64,000 nucleotides of DNA, from positions 9,731,540-9,795,539 of the forward strand of contig NC_135569.1 of NCBI RefSeq assembly GCF_964340395.1, given 5' to 3'. The notes beneath the pieces were generated by a model. The model did no database searches. It was not told the DNA's origin and worked only from the letters and a program-made list of their open reading frames with translations. This document shows positions 1-13,632 of the stretch, one piece after another (within the stretch, counting starts at the first letter, position 1; every line of letters begins with the position of its first letter). Both the position numbers and the translations under genes were made by a program. The DNA is from Glandiceps talaboti (lineage: Eukaryota; Hemichordata; Enteropneusta; Spengelidae).

Positions 1-1979
1 AACTTTAGTACCTAGTTTCAAAATGTGGTCGGAAAATAGTCTGTTGTCATTGACGTCATGATATACCCTTTAATGTGTTTGTTCTTCGTATATTTGTGAA
101 CATGTCACCTTACGGATATTACCAAAAGAGAAATACTCACGACACAAGGGGTGAATAAGTTCTACTCACAGATGTCCGTACACAATGTATCACTCCTTCT
201 ACTAATAAATCGGATTTCGAACAACTTAATGCTTCAACTTTGACCTGTTAGTCATCAATAAAGCTGAAATCTTGTAATAAAATCGCTAGTAAAAGTGAAA
301 AGCATGTCAAAACATTGTTAATCATGGTACATATACTTTGAATCTTTCTATCTATAATAAATGTGGGGAGGTAGAGATTCCGAGATGTGATGTGATGTTT
401 CCAAAGCTTGGCATTTATTATCATTTATATCATTTATAATAAAATATTATGTAAAGACACCCAACCGTAAAACATCATCAATATGGTAACATGGTAGTAC
501 TTAAGTTATAGTGTGTGCATTTTAATAACTGTGTTATTTAATTAAGAATATAATTTTGAACATAGTTGACTTCAGCAAGACCGTGTAATAAAATGAAAAC
601 TTATAAGGTGACTTTGATCTAATCAGCTCTTTTTTCGATTGCGACGTTTTAGATTGCTTTTTTTCCGCTTGTATTGCTTCGTATGCTTTTTAATAACATT
701 TCTCTTCCATAACGCTTTTCAATATTTTCGATGAAAGAAGCACTATAGAAAATGAATAAATGTTACATGTTTTTTTAAACAAAATTCTCCTGGGAAGATG
801 ACCTTGTGAACCTGTTATAAGACGGCGCTTTCTGTTATCATGTACTATGCTCAATTGTGCGCGGTATGCAAATTAGTAATAGCAGGGACGTATAAACGTT
901 TATTCGTCCCTGGTAATAGCAACTTTATATCTTCGCTTCTATGGCTTGTCTTTCACATTTGATATTATAGTAAGATTCAAATAATAGCACACGGTTGTCT
1001 TTATAATCCATTTTCCTAAATCACAAGAGAGATTGATATATCACTAATAAAAATAAATCGCGTTAGCTGGTATTCAATGCATGTACATCTCTTCTACACC
1101 AGTGATTGTAAGTTTCATTGAAAAAAAAAAATTCTAGTTTATTAAACTGTTTCAGTTAGATATAATGCCTTTGATATTGCACACCTTGAACATTATTAAC
1201 TCATTTGATTTTAGGGTGTTTGTGTAGCTGTACACATAATATGGTAAAATAAATCCAATCAAATTGACTTTTAGGTCCACACCTAAAAATCAATGCCCCC
1301 AATGAGATCACGGTGCACTACTTTTGTATATAATCGACCCCTAATTTACATGTGTCTAGTTTTAGTATTTAAACACTTTTAGCAAATGTTTTATTGATTG
1401 TCTGATCGAAAGATCAGTATTCCAGTTACAATGTGAAGCTAGTGAAGCTTGAAATCGCATTAGGATATATAGATCACAGTCACATCTCCCCCATATGTGA
1501 TGGAACAAGACAACCTACATATGCTCCTCAGCACGCTATACGTAACCTTATCCTAGTAACTTGAGTGACAATCGCTTTCCGCAAGAGACATTTAAAGTGA
1601 CACATATATATAGCAAAGGATGATTTAGAATTGTACATTAATACCTTTCGTCACTTTCACTCCGTGAAGGGAAACTACCACAATTTACACGTCTATACAA
1701 TAATAAAATGACTTTATATTAACAGAAAATGAAATCCATTACAGGGTGGCTTCATTTGTTACCTAATAACTGTAAAATGTCTCTCTAATGATCATTTAGT
1801 TTCATTTCTTTAGACACCTTTCGGTTATTTCCATTATTGTTTACAAAATTCACATGTCAACGCTGTAGTTGAATATGAGTTGACTAAAGCTGATAATTCA
1901 AATGGATTGCTCCAAGACAACGTTGTTTCACTTCATGGCTTTTGTTATTGTCTGTCATTCACTATATGCATTTGTAGTT
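1..1979. other. intergenic, no gene seen
   Basis: AT-rich sequence with stop codons in all frames. I see no coding exon, RNA gene or clear repeat in it. Confidence 0.6.
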
Positions 1980-2219
1980 TGTGTGTGTGAGTGTGTGTGT
2001 GTGTGTGTGCGCGTGCACGTGTGTGTGTGTGTGTGTCTCTCTCTCTGTCTCTCTGTGTGTGTCTCTCTGTCTGTGTGTGTGTCTGTGTGTGTCTGTGTAT
2101 GTATGTATGTATGTATGTATGTATGTATGTATGTATGTATGTATGTATGTATGTGTGTGTGTATGTATGTATGTATGTATGTATGTATGTATGTATGTAT
2201 GTATGTATGTATGTATTTA

Positions 2220-2250
<31 letters not shown>

Positions 2251-2330
2251 GTGTATGTATGTATGTATGTAGGTAGGTAGGTAGGTAGGTAGATAGATAG
2301 GTAAGTAGGTAGGTAGGTAGGTAGGTAGAT
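1980..2330. repeat. compound microsatellite (TG)n-(TC)n-(TATG)n-(TAGG)n
   Basis: About 350 bp of successive simple repeats: TG, then TC/TG, then long TATG tracts, then TAGG/TAGA. The repeat keeps several frames open and gives spurious Cys/Val/Met or Thr/His/Tyr proteins on both strands. None of these is a gene. Confidence 0.95.
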
Positions 2331-2566
2331 ATTTATTACTATTGCTTGTTTTCAAAAGGAGTTAAATCAAATATATTTCAATACGGCACACTATCATAAA
2401 CGAACCAATCGAATGTGAACATTACAAAACCTATTGACATAATTGTCTTTGTTGTTAATGTTATAATTAGACAAAATGCTTTATTATTGCTATCATCGCA
2501 AAGTATGTTAACGGATGAAATTGTGAATGAAAAATTTGAAGTGAGTTATACAACATGTAGTTAATC

Positions 2567-2960
2567 ACCCCGGGGTGGTACCAGTGGCCAGCTCTGGCAG
2601 GGGTGTGTGACCAGTGCTGGAAACCCCAGGCCCCATTTTAGACCCACTTTGACCAAAAATCATTACCCCATTTTAGACCATTACAGGTTTCTAAAAGATG
2701 AAAGTTTAGACCTAAATACATTTTCCCTACAAGGCAACATTTTGGGGAAATCAATGTCAGTTATGATTTGGTAAAGGACAATTGACCACATTTTAGACCT
2801 TCCAAAATAACAAATAATGGAAAGTGGACCCAATTTTAGACTCTTCAACTCGAAAAAAAACAGATCCCATTTTAGACCAAAGGGGCTTGAAAATGCATCC
2901 AAAAGGGCGGCGCGTCACGTATACTCATATAAGGGGGTAGACCCCCCCCCCCCCGGTTAA
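2567..2960 (+). repeat. interspersed repeat, copy 1 (partner at 44445)
   Basis: The start (GGGGTGGTACCAGTGGCCAG, then GTGTGTGACCAGTGCTGG) recurs in reverse complement at 44445-44513 in SDF4 intron 2, so it is a dispersed element. The rest carries a motif CCCATTTTAGACC repeated four to five times at irregular spacing and ends in a C14 run. The full element boundaries and class are unknown. Confidence 0.55.
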
Positions 2961-3566
2961 TCACACCACCAGAAAAAAGCATATGAAATAGTGCTAGGAA
3001 TGTGATTCATACTGGAAGCCCGGAAACATTAATATTAAATACAGCGCCCCTATGCATTAAATGGAATGTTCCAAATGATTAGTATAACTACTTTAGTTGA
3101 CTCTAGTGGAGAGTAAATGTTGATTTTCAATCTCACGAGGCAGTACTCTCTACATGGGATAAACAGGTAGGTTTATTTATATTCTGTCAATATCTGGAGA
3201 CTTATTTCGTGTAGACATGTGACATATCTTGTTTATGTGGTATTCCTTGAAATATGGTAAAAACTAAAAGATGTTAATTTCGAAAGAATATAACACTACC
3301 GAAGCAATTCTCATATCCCTAACGATATAAAGCATAAGGTTTATCTAGTACTGCATTACAGCGAAGTTACAGAGAAAGGACTGACACAGAAAATGAATAA
3401 TTGTATAATCTAATTATAAATTCACAAGGAAAGTGGATTAGTTTGTAATTTTGAAGAAGCCTGACATGTAATGTTTCCACTATAAAAGCAACAACAACGT
3501 GCCTAATTCTTTAATTCAGTTATCGGACAAGTTAAAAATGGGTCTGTTTATCGTAAACTGAAACAT

Positions 3567-3964
3567 CTGCTATTCAACTACTTGTTTTGATCAACATATG
3601 GAAGTTTTCCCAACAAATAACAAGTAAAAAAGGAACAATGCATCTTATTAGATCTGGCTGGACAAAATTGTTTACATTATATGGGCTGGTTGGAGAAAAC
3701 CCTTATTAACATTGCAAACTTTTTATCGACTGACTGGATAATTGCTATTATTTCATGGTCGTATGAATAGCAGGAAATACGACATTTCCTGCTATTCAAC
3801 TAGTAAGTTGTTTTGATAAACGTTATATAAGTTTTTTTCCAACAAATACCAAGAATAAAAGGAACAATGTATCGTATGATATTCTGGCTGGACAAAATTT
3901 GTTATATTTCATCGGCTGGTTGGACAAAAATCTTATTAATACTGCAACTTTTTATCAGCTGACT
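3567..3964 (+). repeat. tandem duplication, 222-bp spacing
   Basis: Segments 3567-3734 and 3789-3964 are diverged direct copies. Both start CTGCTATTCAACTA and both contain GGCTGGACAAAATT and end in TTTTTATC(G/A)(A/G)CTGAC. The gap holds a 14-bp perfect hairpin (3764-3796). Confidence 0.75.
3764..3796. repeat. 14-bp perfect inverted repeat, 5-nt loop
   Basis: GAATAGCAGGAAAT, loop ACGAC, then ATTTCCTGCTATTC. It lies at the junction of the two 222-bp-spaced copies, and its right arm is the first part of the second copy. Confidence 0.8.
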
Positions 3965-4745
3965 AACATTTTATTGCTTGACAAAACATCAATATTGATA
4001 AAAATATTACAAACATTGTTACATCTAAATTTTCTTACACGAGCTTTACAGTTGTACTTTTGCAGACGATAAAATGTACCGATAGTAGCCGGAGTTTTAT
4101 CGACCCGAGATTTCCTGTTTCATGTTTTATATAATACTGATTTCTCTTGTCATGCGACATTTCCTGTTTATCCGGGTAGTATATTTGAAACTCGTGTATA
4201 TAGATTAGTTGTGACAATAGACTGTTCAAAGTTCATGATTTACGCTACACTGACGGAAAACAGACTGTCAAATTTGCTGTTGAAAAACATGTACAGTTTA
4301 TAAAGGGCATAACACATCTTATTCATGCAACTATAAAAACAACTTCTACGCTTATGCAGTGAATTTACTGTAACTGTTGAGTGTTGGGTGTCCATTTAAA
4401 TCTAATTGTCCTAGCTGAAGCGATGCAGTTTCACTTCGATAAACATATAATCTACACATCTCACAGTAAAATTAAACATGTGCAACACATATTAAGGGTC
4501 TTTAATATATTACTTTAAGAACAGGTACGATTTATTATGATGGTAATAGAATGACGTGAAAATTTATCTTTGGCTGAATAAATCGTCTGAATACTAATCT
4601 TGTTACTTACTGTACGTCCCTGTATATATAACATACAATCATGGAAATATCTGACTTGAAAATATGTATCGCCTTATCAATATGTTAGAGTAGAGTGAAC
4701 AGATTTTGTAAAATATGATATATTAAATTATGAAATATATTGAAG

Positions 4746-5146
4746 GGTACAAGCTGAGTTTATACATTTTTGGGCAAGATTTGTGCTGTGTATTTAAAAG
4801 TCACTCATAGTATTCTACTTACTAGTCTGGATGCCAACGTGATGGAGGTGTAAATGGTAACGATATTGTATAGGAACTAGACTATCTACTTACTGACCCA
4901 TACATAACTATCCCTTGCAACTGACTGAAGTAAAACTTGATATTATGATATAACATATAAACGATCCGATGACGTAATTTTTGATACGTATAAAAAATGG
5001 CGAGGAGTCCATATTATGCAATCAACTGTTCTAACAATGCCACAGAAGGCAATTGTAATGTCATTGAAGGCATTCATCGAGTTTAATCGAGGTTTTATGT
5101 TGTATTTTTCATTTGGGTAAAATGTTTATAAACTCAGCTCTTGCCA
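4746..5146. mobile_element. TIR element, family A, full-length copy
   Basis: The left end (GGTACAAGCTGAGTTTATA) is the inverse of the right end (TATAAACTCAGCTCTTGCC), giving terminal inverted repeats of about 19 bp with few mismatches around about 400 bp. Internal sequence recurs at 25459-25705 and 30290-30495 in DNAJC16 introns. There is no coding capacity, so it is probably a non-autonomous DNA transposon. Confidence 0.7.
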
Positions 5147-7065
5147 CTTTAACCAGAGAGTGAATTCGAGTAACCACATGCACGCATATCAAACGAAGCA
5201 TATTTGTTTAATTTCCTGGCGTGCTGTAAGCTAATCTCCCTTTGTTATATCAACTCGTAAAGTCCGAATATCGTACGTTTAGTATGCATAGAATTTAATT
5301 TATTGTCACAATTTACCTCGAGTTTTCACAAGATCTAGATACAAATGAATATCTTTCTCTACAGGTTGGGTGTATCACCATAATTTATAGAACATCTCAG
5401 CGTTTGCCCTATTGGCGTTACATAACAAATTGACTAATTGTATGCCTGTGTATATTTGATAATAGAGTTTCTGAATTACCCACCGTTCGGTTTTCATTCA
5501 ACTTTACTACTGAAGCTCAATGCAAGCATATATCAATTAAGATAAACAAATAACCATTGTGAAAGCCTTCTTTATCGTTATGTTAATTCAAATATAGCCA
5601 AGCCTGAGGTAAATGCTTAGCGATTGACTGATCAGGATGTATTAGTACACACATAATTCACTTGCAGAGCATTTATTTGCATGTTCCATTTGATCAATAT
5701 ATTTGATTAAAATGAACTCTCTTTCCTGATTTTGCTATCCGGTCAGATCAATATCGACTAGATGGAGATATCATTTTCAACTGCTAAAAAGCGGTTTCTA
5801 TATTTTAATTTGTTAATGGGTGGTGATAAAAACACAACGTATATTCGTGTAGTCTGGGTGCCAGCCTTTGACATAGATTGATCTCTAAGCATCTATCAGT
5901 GACACTGGTGAGAACAGCATGCGAACCCCAATCCATCCTCCATTAGACTGACAGTTTTGCCAAGATGTCTGTCCTTGTGACAAGAGGAAATTAAAAGAAA
6001 CTAACCACATTCAAGAGTCTTAAATGCTAAGAACACCCATGTCGCATTAATTAATTAATCAATTAATATCCTAAAAGAAACAAGTAATGTTTTAGAAACA
6101 AATAATGTTTTTTCAAGATTGTTGTATGGAACATTTAAGTGAATTTCAATATCAACTTTTTTTCTTTTCTTTTTTTTTCTTTTCTTTTATTCATTTGCAA
6201 GTCTACTCACTAAGTCACAAAACTACCCGAGAAAACAGGCCAACTTCCCAGTTACTCACGAAAATAGAAGAATAGTCCACTTTTGAAAGGAGGTAAAATA
6301 TGAACTTGCTAGTTGTGTAAAAACCTGTACATAGAACCTTTTATGTTAGTCATGTAGCCAATCCATAATGTAGTAATAGTTCATTGTATTCGGAGTTGTC
6401 CGACACCATTTCTATCACTTTGACAGCTTTGTACCAAGCCATAGATAGATAAATACATAAAATCCAATTATATATCAAATGTATATTTAATAGAAGAGCA
6501 ATAGATAACAAAACTATAAATATATTTTGATATGAAATTTAATATTTTATTTTTAATAATATTTATTTCTTTAAAAACGCTTTACATGTAAAACAAAACA
6601 TCTCAAAGCGCTTCACACAACAAAATTTCTTGTCTTGAATCGCCCTCAGGGAATTTTAGACAAACATATACACCTTTATCGACAACTGTAAAATTCTAGA
6701 TAAGATATACGGTGAATTATGAGTCCTCTCATATACATTATTTAGGTTGATATATCAATATGCTTGACGATGAACACCTTTACATAATTGAGCAAACTTA
6801 GGGAGCCTTCAGTATTTACAAGGGAGAGGGGGTTAGGTGGGGTCACTTTTCACAAATCGGTTCTCGGGGAGGGCCATATTTTAGAAAATGGGATTGGGGA
6901 GGATCACATTTTACTTTGACTCATTGTATTGTCTAACATTGCATTTATTTTTGAGGTTTTGTTTATCCCATCGCTGCCACCGGTTCAAAATCCCATACCT
7001 GCTATTTGGGTTAGGGCTAGGCTTACAGTTAAGGTTAGATTAGGGTTAGGTACCATGATAAGACC
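5147..7065. other. intergenic, no gene seen
   Basis: AT-rich with no recognisable exon. A degenerate TTAGGG-like patch lies at 7010-7050. Confidence 0.55.
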
Positions 7066-7226
7066 TAAAAAAAGAACTGTTTGGTCCCGTTTACCCGACC
7101 CCACCTAGCTTTTCACTGCAAACCGAAGGTATTCAAGAAAAAAAATAAAATCCCCAAAATTGTGAAGTCTCACGACAAACAGTGGATGCGGAAACTGACA
7201 TCGACTTAAAAAGATAAAATATTTCT
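7066..7226 (+). mobile_element. TIR element, family B, left-end fragment
   Basis: Matches the left halves of the elements at 15900 and 56752: GTTTGGTCCCGTTTACCCGACC, CACCTAG.TTTTCACTG, GAAACTGACATC.ACTTA, AAAAGA.AAAAT. The right terminal repeat is missing, so this copy is truncated or too diverged to see. Confidence 0.65.
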
Positions 7227-7787
7227 AGCAGAAACTCCACCTTGTGATTTTTCTGGCTCAAGTTTATTTTGATATTCAATATGGCTACTTTGTTTACATG
7301 AATGTAAGCTGTATACTCTACAAATTACAATATATATACTCAACCGTGAATTCGCGGGAAGGACCAGCAGATTTTACGAGATATCGATCCTTATGACCGA
7401 CGGTGAATTTCCCCTAAAATTTCCCTGGTTGGAAAATCGAACACACTGTAAACAATTCTAGATTCAAATCTTTGATAGGTTCATACATACCTCCGTGTTA
7501 ATAATAAATATTCATTTCTTTTAATAATAACATTTTGCTATCGGTATAAAAGGCGTCCATCGATCTGTTATTTGTAATAACATGGCAATTACGTGGCAGT
7601 AATTAACCTTTATTGTGGTGGTTTGATTTGCCTTACATGAACTTCATTGAAATTGATGACAGCTTTACATTCAAAATATTATTCACTCCATTAGCTATGG
7701 AAAATATCAATATGTAACAGTATGTATTTGTAACAAGTTATTCACATGCTTGACACTCCACTAGGATGGTAAATCGATGTTAGACAT

Positions 7788-8660
<873 letters not shown>

Positions 8661-8672
8661 TTTATTTTTCAG
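8661..8672 (+). other. splice acceptor, 5'-UTR intron of GPCR 1
   Basis: Pyrimidine-rich TTTATTTTTCAG ends 18 bp before the first ATG of the receptor (8691). Many GPCR genes with an uninterrupted coding exon have a spliced non-coding leader, which this would fit. Confidence 0.6.
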
Positions 8673-8690
8673 TTGGGCAGGACCTTCAAG

Positions 8691-9965
8691 ATGGTTGACG
8701 TGTTCGAATTACTAACAGTGCGAAATGGAACTGTGCAGTCGGCATCAGAATTGTATGCAGTAGCATCATCTCAATGTTTGCCCTTAGATATCATTAGTGC
8801 TATTGTAATAATCATTGGTATACCTGGCAATGGTTTGGTTTTGTGTGTATACTGGACAAAGAGACAGCAATCTAGTGCAAACTTTTATATATGGGGACTT
8901 GGTATCGTAGATTTTCTGGTCTGCACGGTGTTGTTACCCCACGAACTATACTGGTGTCACAACTATTACGCCTATTCCAGTAACTTGTCCTGTAAAATAT
9001 TTAAGACGATCCTGATAATGAATGTTTCTATTTCTGGTTTATTTCTGGTTGCCATAGCAATTGATCGATATAATGCCATATGTCGACCACTGAAGTTTGC
9101 TAACACTGTGCGAAGAGCTAAAGGAACGACAGTGGGGGTTATTGTGACAGCGTTGTTGTCATCCCTGCCAGCAACAGTCTTGTACGAAGTTAAAACTTTT
9201 GACTCGACTAATGATGGCAGTCGTCTCGCTGTTTGTGACAGGCACGTATCCACTACTTACAGCGTATCCTACGATATTTTCTGTGCTATTATGGTCGTTC
9301 TCGTATTAGTATTGTTAGTCGTTCTCTATTATTTCGTTGGGAGGACAGTCATAAAACGAAACACGCGTATCCAAAATCTCAGTAACGGACACGGCAACCA
9401 CCAACCAGGTGCCTGGAAAATCATGCTAGATATGCCTACATACACTGATCAAGGCACCACCACCTGTCATGAAAACAAGGCATCTCAGTTAGGCGAACAA
9501 CAGAAGCAGAATTCTGTAAATATAACGGATGGTAATAGTGGATTTCGAGTGCCGAATAATTCTGAACAGACACGGGCGGAAAACTACGTAAAACAGGAAC
9601 ATGCAACCAGTAGGCCTGGAGTTGCGGGGGATGCGACGGCGGAGAGTGATCAACGGGGAATCAACCGACAAGCTTGGAGTAATATTGCACAGAAGCGCTC
9701 TCCTCCACGTGCATTAGGGACTGTCAAAATGTTAGTCTCTGTAACAAGTATATTTTTATTGACATGGATTCCTTGGGTCATTGTGTCCTTAATACGTACC
9801 ACAGGTTTGATCCATGACGGAGATACAACTTGGTTATCAGTGTCATACATTCTATACATACTGCTTTACATCAATCATGGGGTCAACCCAATCATTTATG
9901 GCATCGTCAGCAAAAAGTTTAGAAAGGACTCCAAGCAAGCCCTACGAACATGCTATAGACTGTAA
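8691..9965 (+). CDS. class A (rhodopsin-like) GPCR, complete, single coding exon
   Basis: This is a 424-aa seven-transmembrane receptor for an unknown ligand. The ATG at 8691 has A at -3 and G at +4. Upstream codons back to 8673 are open but contain no ATG. Landmarks: N47 in TM1 (GNGLVL), D74 in TM2 (GIVDFLVC), C101 at the top of TM3 pairing with C182 in ECL2, DRY at 125-127 (IDRYNAICRP), P160 in TM4, W359-I-P361 in TM6, and NPIIY at 399-403 in TM7. An N-glycosylation site (NGT) lies at residues 12-14. The third intracellular loop is long (about 222-343) and polar. Position 3.32 is Leu108, so this is unlikely to be an amine receptor. A peptide-type or orphan receptor is more likely. The coding region has no introns. 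I cannot assign a subfamily. Confidence 0.93.
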   Translation: MVDVFELLTVRNGTVQSASELYAVASSQCLPLDIISAIVIIIGIPGNGLVLCVYWTKRQQSSANFYIWGLGIVDFLVCTVLLPHELYWCHNYYAYSSNLSCKIFKTILIMNVSISGLFLVAIAIDRYNAICRPLKFANTVRRAKGTTVGVIVTALLSSLPATVLYEVKTFDSTNDGSRLAVCDRHVSTTYSVSYDIFCAIMVVLVLVLLVVLYYFVGRTVIKRNTRIQNLSNGHGNHQPGAWKIMLDMPTYTDQGTTTCHENKASQLGEQQKQNSVNITDGNSGFRVPNNSEQTRAENYVKQEHATSRPGVAGDATAESDQRGINRQAWSNIAQKRSPPRALGTVKMLVSVTSIFLLTWIPWVIVSLIRTTGLIHDGDTTWLSVSYILYILLYINHGVNPIIYGIVSKKFRKDSKQALRTCYRL

Positions 9966-10873
9966 AACAATTGATGTTGTAACACCAAAAACTTTACAAG
10001 ATTCAAAAAGTTTTAAAATTATACACTAAACTTTACTGTAAACACAGAGACCGCACTTGACATGAGTATAAGACCACTGTAAATTCTTCAAGTTTATGTA
10101 TTTAGTCTCTGACTGTTCGTTTGCTTTTTCATGTGCGATTGTCAAACTATTTTTGTCACCAATATTTACCAAACTAAGTTTGTGTAACTTGAAAAATTAA
10201 GTCTATATATAAACTTATCAAGTAAGTTATTAGGTTGCACTACCCTGTAAAAATTAGTAAACTTAAAAAAATTGGCATTACGTTGCCGGAATATATAATA
10301 ACCAAGAATATGTTCTTTATGTGATTCGTTCTCTTAAATTGTAATGAATATGACTCAAGTCTAAACATCAGATCATCTTTACCTTCGATACAATGTTACC
10401 ATTCACACTTGACTCTATCGAAAGTAGTTTTTAAAAAAAATTAGAAGGCCACCTTTACTTACATGTAAGGCTGCATCGAGAGACGTTAATGATCTCAGCA
10501 ACATCAATCTTCTCCTGCCTACGTATACGTACGTCTGTCATGATAGCATTCGACTCCCATTATTCGTATAAAAACCACGCGTACACGAGTTCAACGATTG
10601 GTCCGAAGGCGAACAAAGCTGGACGTGTTGAATATTGGTTTAATCTACGACCGACGAGTGTTACGCAAATAACTGCGCGCCCAACACAAATATAGTTTGA
10701 GATGGTGGAACTCAGGACTGATTAGGTTCACATAACCAATGTTTTTGAGGGCTACATTCGAATTCCGATATACAAGCCTACTATCATCTCAAAATTTGTA
10801 AATGCTTTCAAATTTGAATCAATAAATTGTTTGCTTTTTATGGATTATATGCACACATAAATTGGCTGGTTTG

Positions 10874-10916
<43 letters not shown>

Positions 10917-11784
10917 GTCGATTGATCGATCGATTGATAAATGCATTCAGCTTAGCCAAAAGAATGGGTTTATTAATAATCCCACTCTTCATCATCATTG
11001 AAAGTATTTTTTTTTGTCTTTGCAATAATGTAATAACCAGATTGCGGTAACAGATGTAGAACCAGGAGTTGAATCTTTCTAAGCGTACAGTTGAAACCTA
11101 AATTGGCCTGCCTGGTAATTAACAACGTCACGTTTTAAGGATGTCCCCATGTTATTATAACACTCTATTTTGCTCATGTTAATGCAAGGAATGGTTTTCC
11201 TCACTTCCTGGTAATCTGAGAGTGTGGGACAAGACACCACAGACAAGTAAGAAGCTTACTTGTCTGTAAAGAAGCGAAGGATCAGTGTCACGGACCCCGG
11301 CCACAATGAACCCAACACCTCCGTTAAATTTTACTTTAATTTTGCACTCGTTGGATGATTTTTGTTCGTATCCTCGCCTGCGGCTTGTATAAGACAAAAA
11401 TTCCCAAGTTATGTGATACATTCTATCCCAGTCCATGGGGAGGGGGGTCTATTAATCTTACCTGTGTTGGTGTTTACCTCTCCCCTTCCTTCTCTTTAAT
11501 GTACAAGTATCTCGTCCATTTGGTTAAAAATTGTCCTTCTTGCTTTGCTGGCCTTCATTAAACTTTCCCCGTTGTCGATGTCAGAAACATTGCCACCAAC
11601 TTTAATTGTTTAAGTCATGGTCGTTATTGGAGGATGAGTTGAACACAGTTGGTACATTTGTTGATCTCTGCAATAATATATCCACAATGGGTGCCGCATT
11701 ATACTGTGTCTTCTGATTGGTTGAAAGTTTTCTCTCCCACGCAAATTCAGCTTTATTATATTACATGCGTTGAGAACGTCACTT
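9966..11784. other. 3' flank of GPCR 1 and intergenic DNA
   Basis: There is a candidate polyadenylation signal AATAAA at 10821-10826. No further exon is recognised. The open frames here (for example 10489-10695 and 11355-11561) resemble no protein I know. Confidence 0.45.
10871..10938. repeat. (GATT)n microsatellite
   Basis: GATT repeated about 10 times, ending in GATC variants. Confidence 0.9.
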
Positions 11785-12446
11785 GGGGCGCGTTCAGGAT
11801 ACACCCCGTTAGCTATCCGTTAGGTAGCTTTTCCTCTTGAACGGCTAAAATAACGAAACGTAAATAACGTAAGGCAACGGTGTCGTGCATTGGATCTTGG
11901 GATATGACCCGCCATGGATACGAAAAGCAAGATGGCCGCCGTTTAGACCTGCGTAAAGTCATTTCATTAGGCGAATGCAACTTTGAGTGTAGTACTCATG
12001 TAGTCATTTTTTAATCCTTTTAACCGAGAAAGTTCACGTACATTATTGGTTTACTTTCGACCACCACACTTGAAAGTACAAAACCACATAAGCGGACATG
12101 TATACTGGTATGAGTAATTATTTGATATCGTGTGAGTTGACCACCCAACACTTGAGCTAAGGTCACAGGTCGACTTCGACAGTATGAACAGAACGATAAA
12201 ATTTAATAGTTCATGTAATCGTAAATAGACAGCTTTTCGAGGCTTCCTTGTGTACTGACGAAACTGCAAATGGGTGTCAACAATAAATGACGAATTTCTA
12301 ACATTACCACAAAACGTTCGATTCCAAATGAACCGCCATTTTGGTATTTCGCGGGACAACCTTATTCTAGCGGTGGATAAACGTTAAACCTAACGTCATT
12401 TCGTTAGCCGTTGGCATACGTTACGGTATCAAGCTTGAACGCGTCC
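11785..12446. mobile_element. 660-bp element with terminal inverted repeats
   Basis: The left end GGGGCGCGTTCAGGAT and the reverse complement of the right end, GGACGCGTTCAAGCTTGAT, share GG.CGCGTTCA. Just inside, both sides carry CGTTA/TAACG-rich sequence, including ACGAAACGT near the left end and TTTCGTTAGCC near the right. CACT flanks both ends loosely. There is no transposase frame, so this is a non-autonomous DNA transposon of unassigned superfamily. Confidence 0.55.
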
Positions 12447-13141
12447 ACTGTCTGGCGTGTGACTAACACGTGTGTATGTTAATACGAACTAGCAGTATAG
12501 TACTTTTGTTATCAAGCCCATTGTCACTGTTCATTCTCTACTGTACTGTTCGCAAGGTGTCAGTTACATCCATAACCTGGCAAATGTAACTTTACTAGAC
12601 CAGTTTGTTTCTGCAAGAATTTCAAGTCCCTATCGTTGCAAACTTTGACACTTCACCCAACACTTCAGTGTCAAACAATTGTTGTGCTTATTTTAACGCT
12701 TGGGTATGGGGCATGTCCTCCGGTCCCTTTCAGTTTATAACTTCCCGCCATAAGTCCAGTCGGACTGGTAATATCCAGTAAATTATTTCCAATATCTGCC
12801 AACTGATAATCATTTCTATCTGGTCCATCTTTTTGTTAAATTTCATAATCCTAGGCATGGGAGGCAAAAAGCGCTAAGTTCCTCACCATTTGATCTGCCT
12901 TGGGCTCCCGGGTTGGGCATCATCACCGTGGATGTCGCTATGCAGCACTTCGTCACTTTCTCTGCGTGGTTTGTGGTCACACCGCCCTCGTTGTCAAGGT
13001 TGTGAAATCTTTCGTTATCACTTCGCATAGTAACATAGGTAACCTAGCTGTTTCATGTCAGACAACACTTTTACAAAATCGGCTTACATATTTGTAATCA
13101 TTTTGACATCAACAATTGGAATGTGAGCAAGTCGTTCGTTC
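12447..13141. other. intergenic, no gene seen
   Basis: No coding or structural signal was recognised. Confidence 0.5.

Positions 13142-13191
<50 letters not shown>
13142..13191. repeat. (CA)n microsatellite
   Basis: About 25 CA units. Confidence 0.95.
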
Positions 13192-13632
13192 GCTTACAGT
13201 GCCTTGTTACCCCTGGTGTGCCTATCCAAATAATAAACCGAGTTGACATACACTTAACTAGAAAGCATCATCACAATTTATTGCACAAGTTAAGTTATGT
13301 ACAAATGCCTTGATTGGCACAAGATTTCAATGAAACATCTTACAACATGATGAAGTATATATAGATATCCTTCACAATGTTGTAACAAAGTCAAATCAAA
13401 TACTAGTATAGTCTAGAGGCTATCTGTGGCATCAAATCTCTTCTCTAGCTCAATGAGATCCTGTGATGAAATTTCATATTCAAACGAAGCCACCCAAAGA
13501 GTACTTAACATCATGTCTTGATTAATCAATCAATCACAGAATTCTATCCAATGATAAGTTAGTGTTTAATATCGGCATTTACATAATGTCCAAATATGGT
13601 ATGTTTGTGTCCAAATATGGTATATTTGTCAG

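Noticed and set aside
1902-2355. Open frames rich in Cys/Val/Met/Tyr or His/Thr
   Set aside because: They are translations of TG/TATG repeats. The same happens at 26810-27262, 43705-44289, 50254-51190, 52213-52741, 55124-55501, 55843-56246, 58496-58908 and 59054-59553.
7005-7050. Interstitial telomere repeat
   Set aside because: Only a few degenerate TTAGGG/TTAGG-like units at irregular spacing.
8972-9253. Minus-strand open frame of 93 codons
   Set aside because: It lies antisense within the complete GPCR coding exon and has no independent support.
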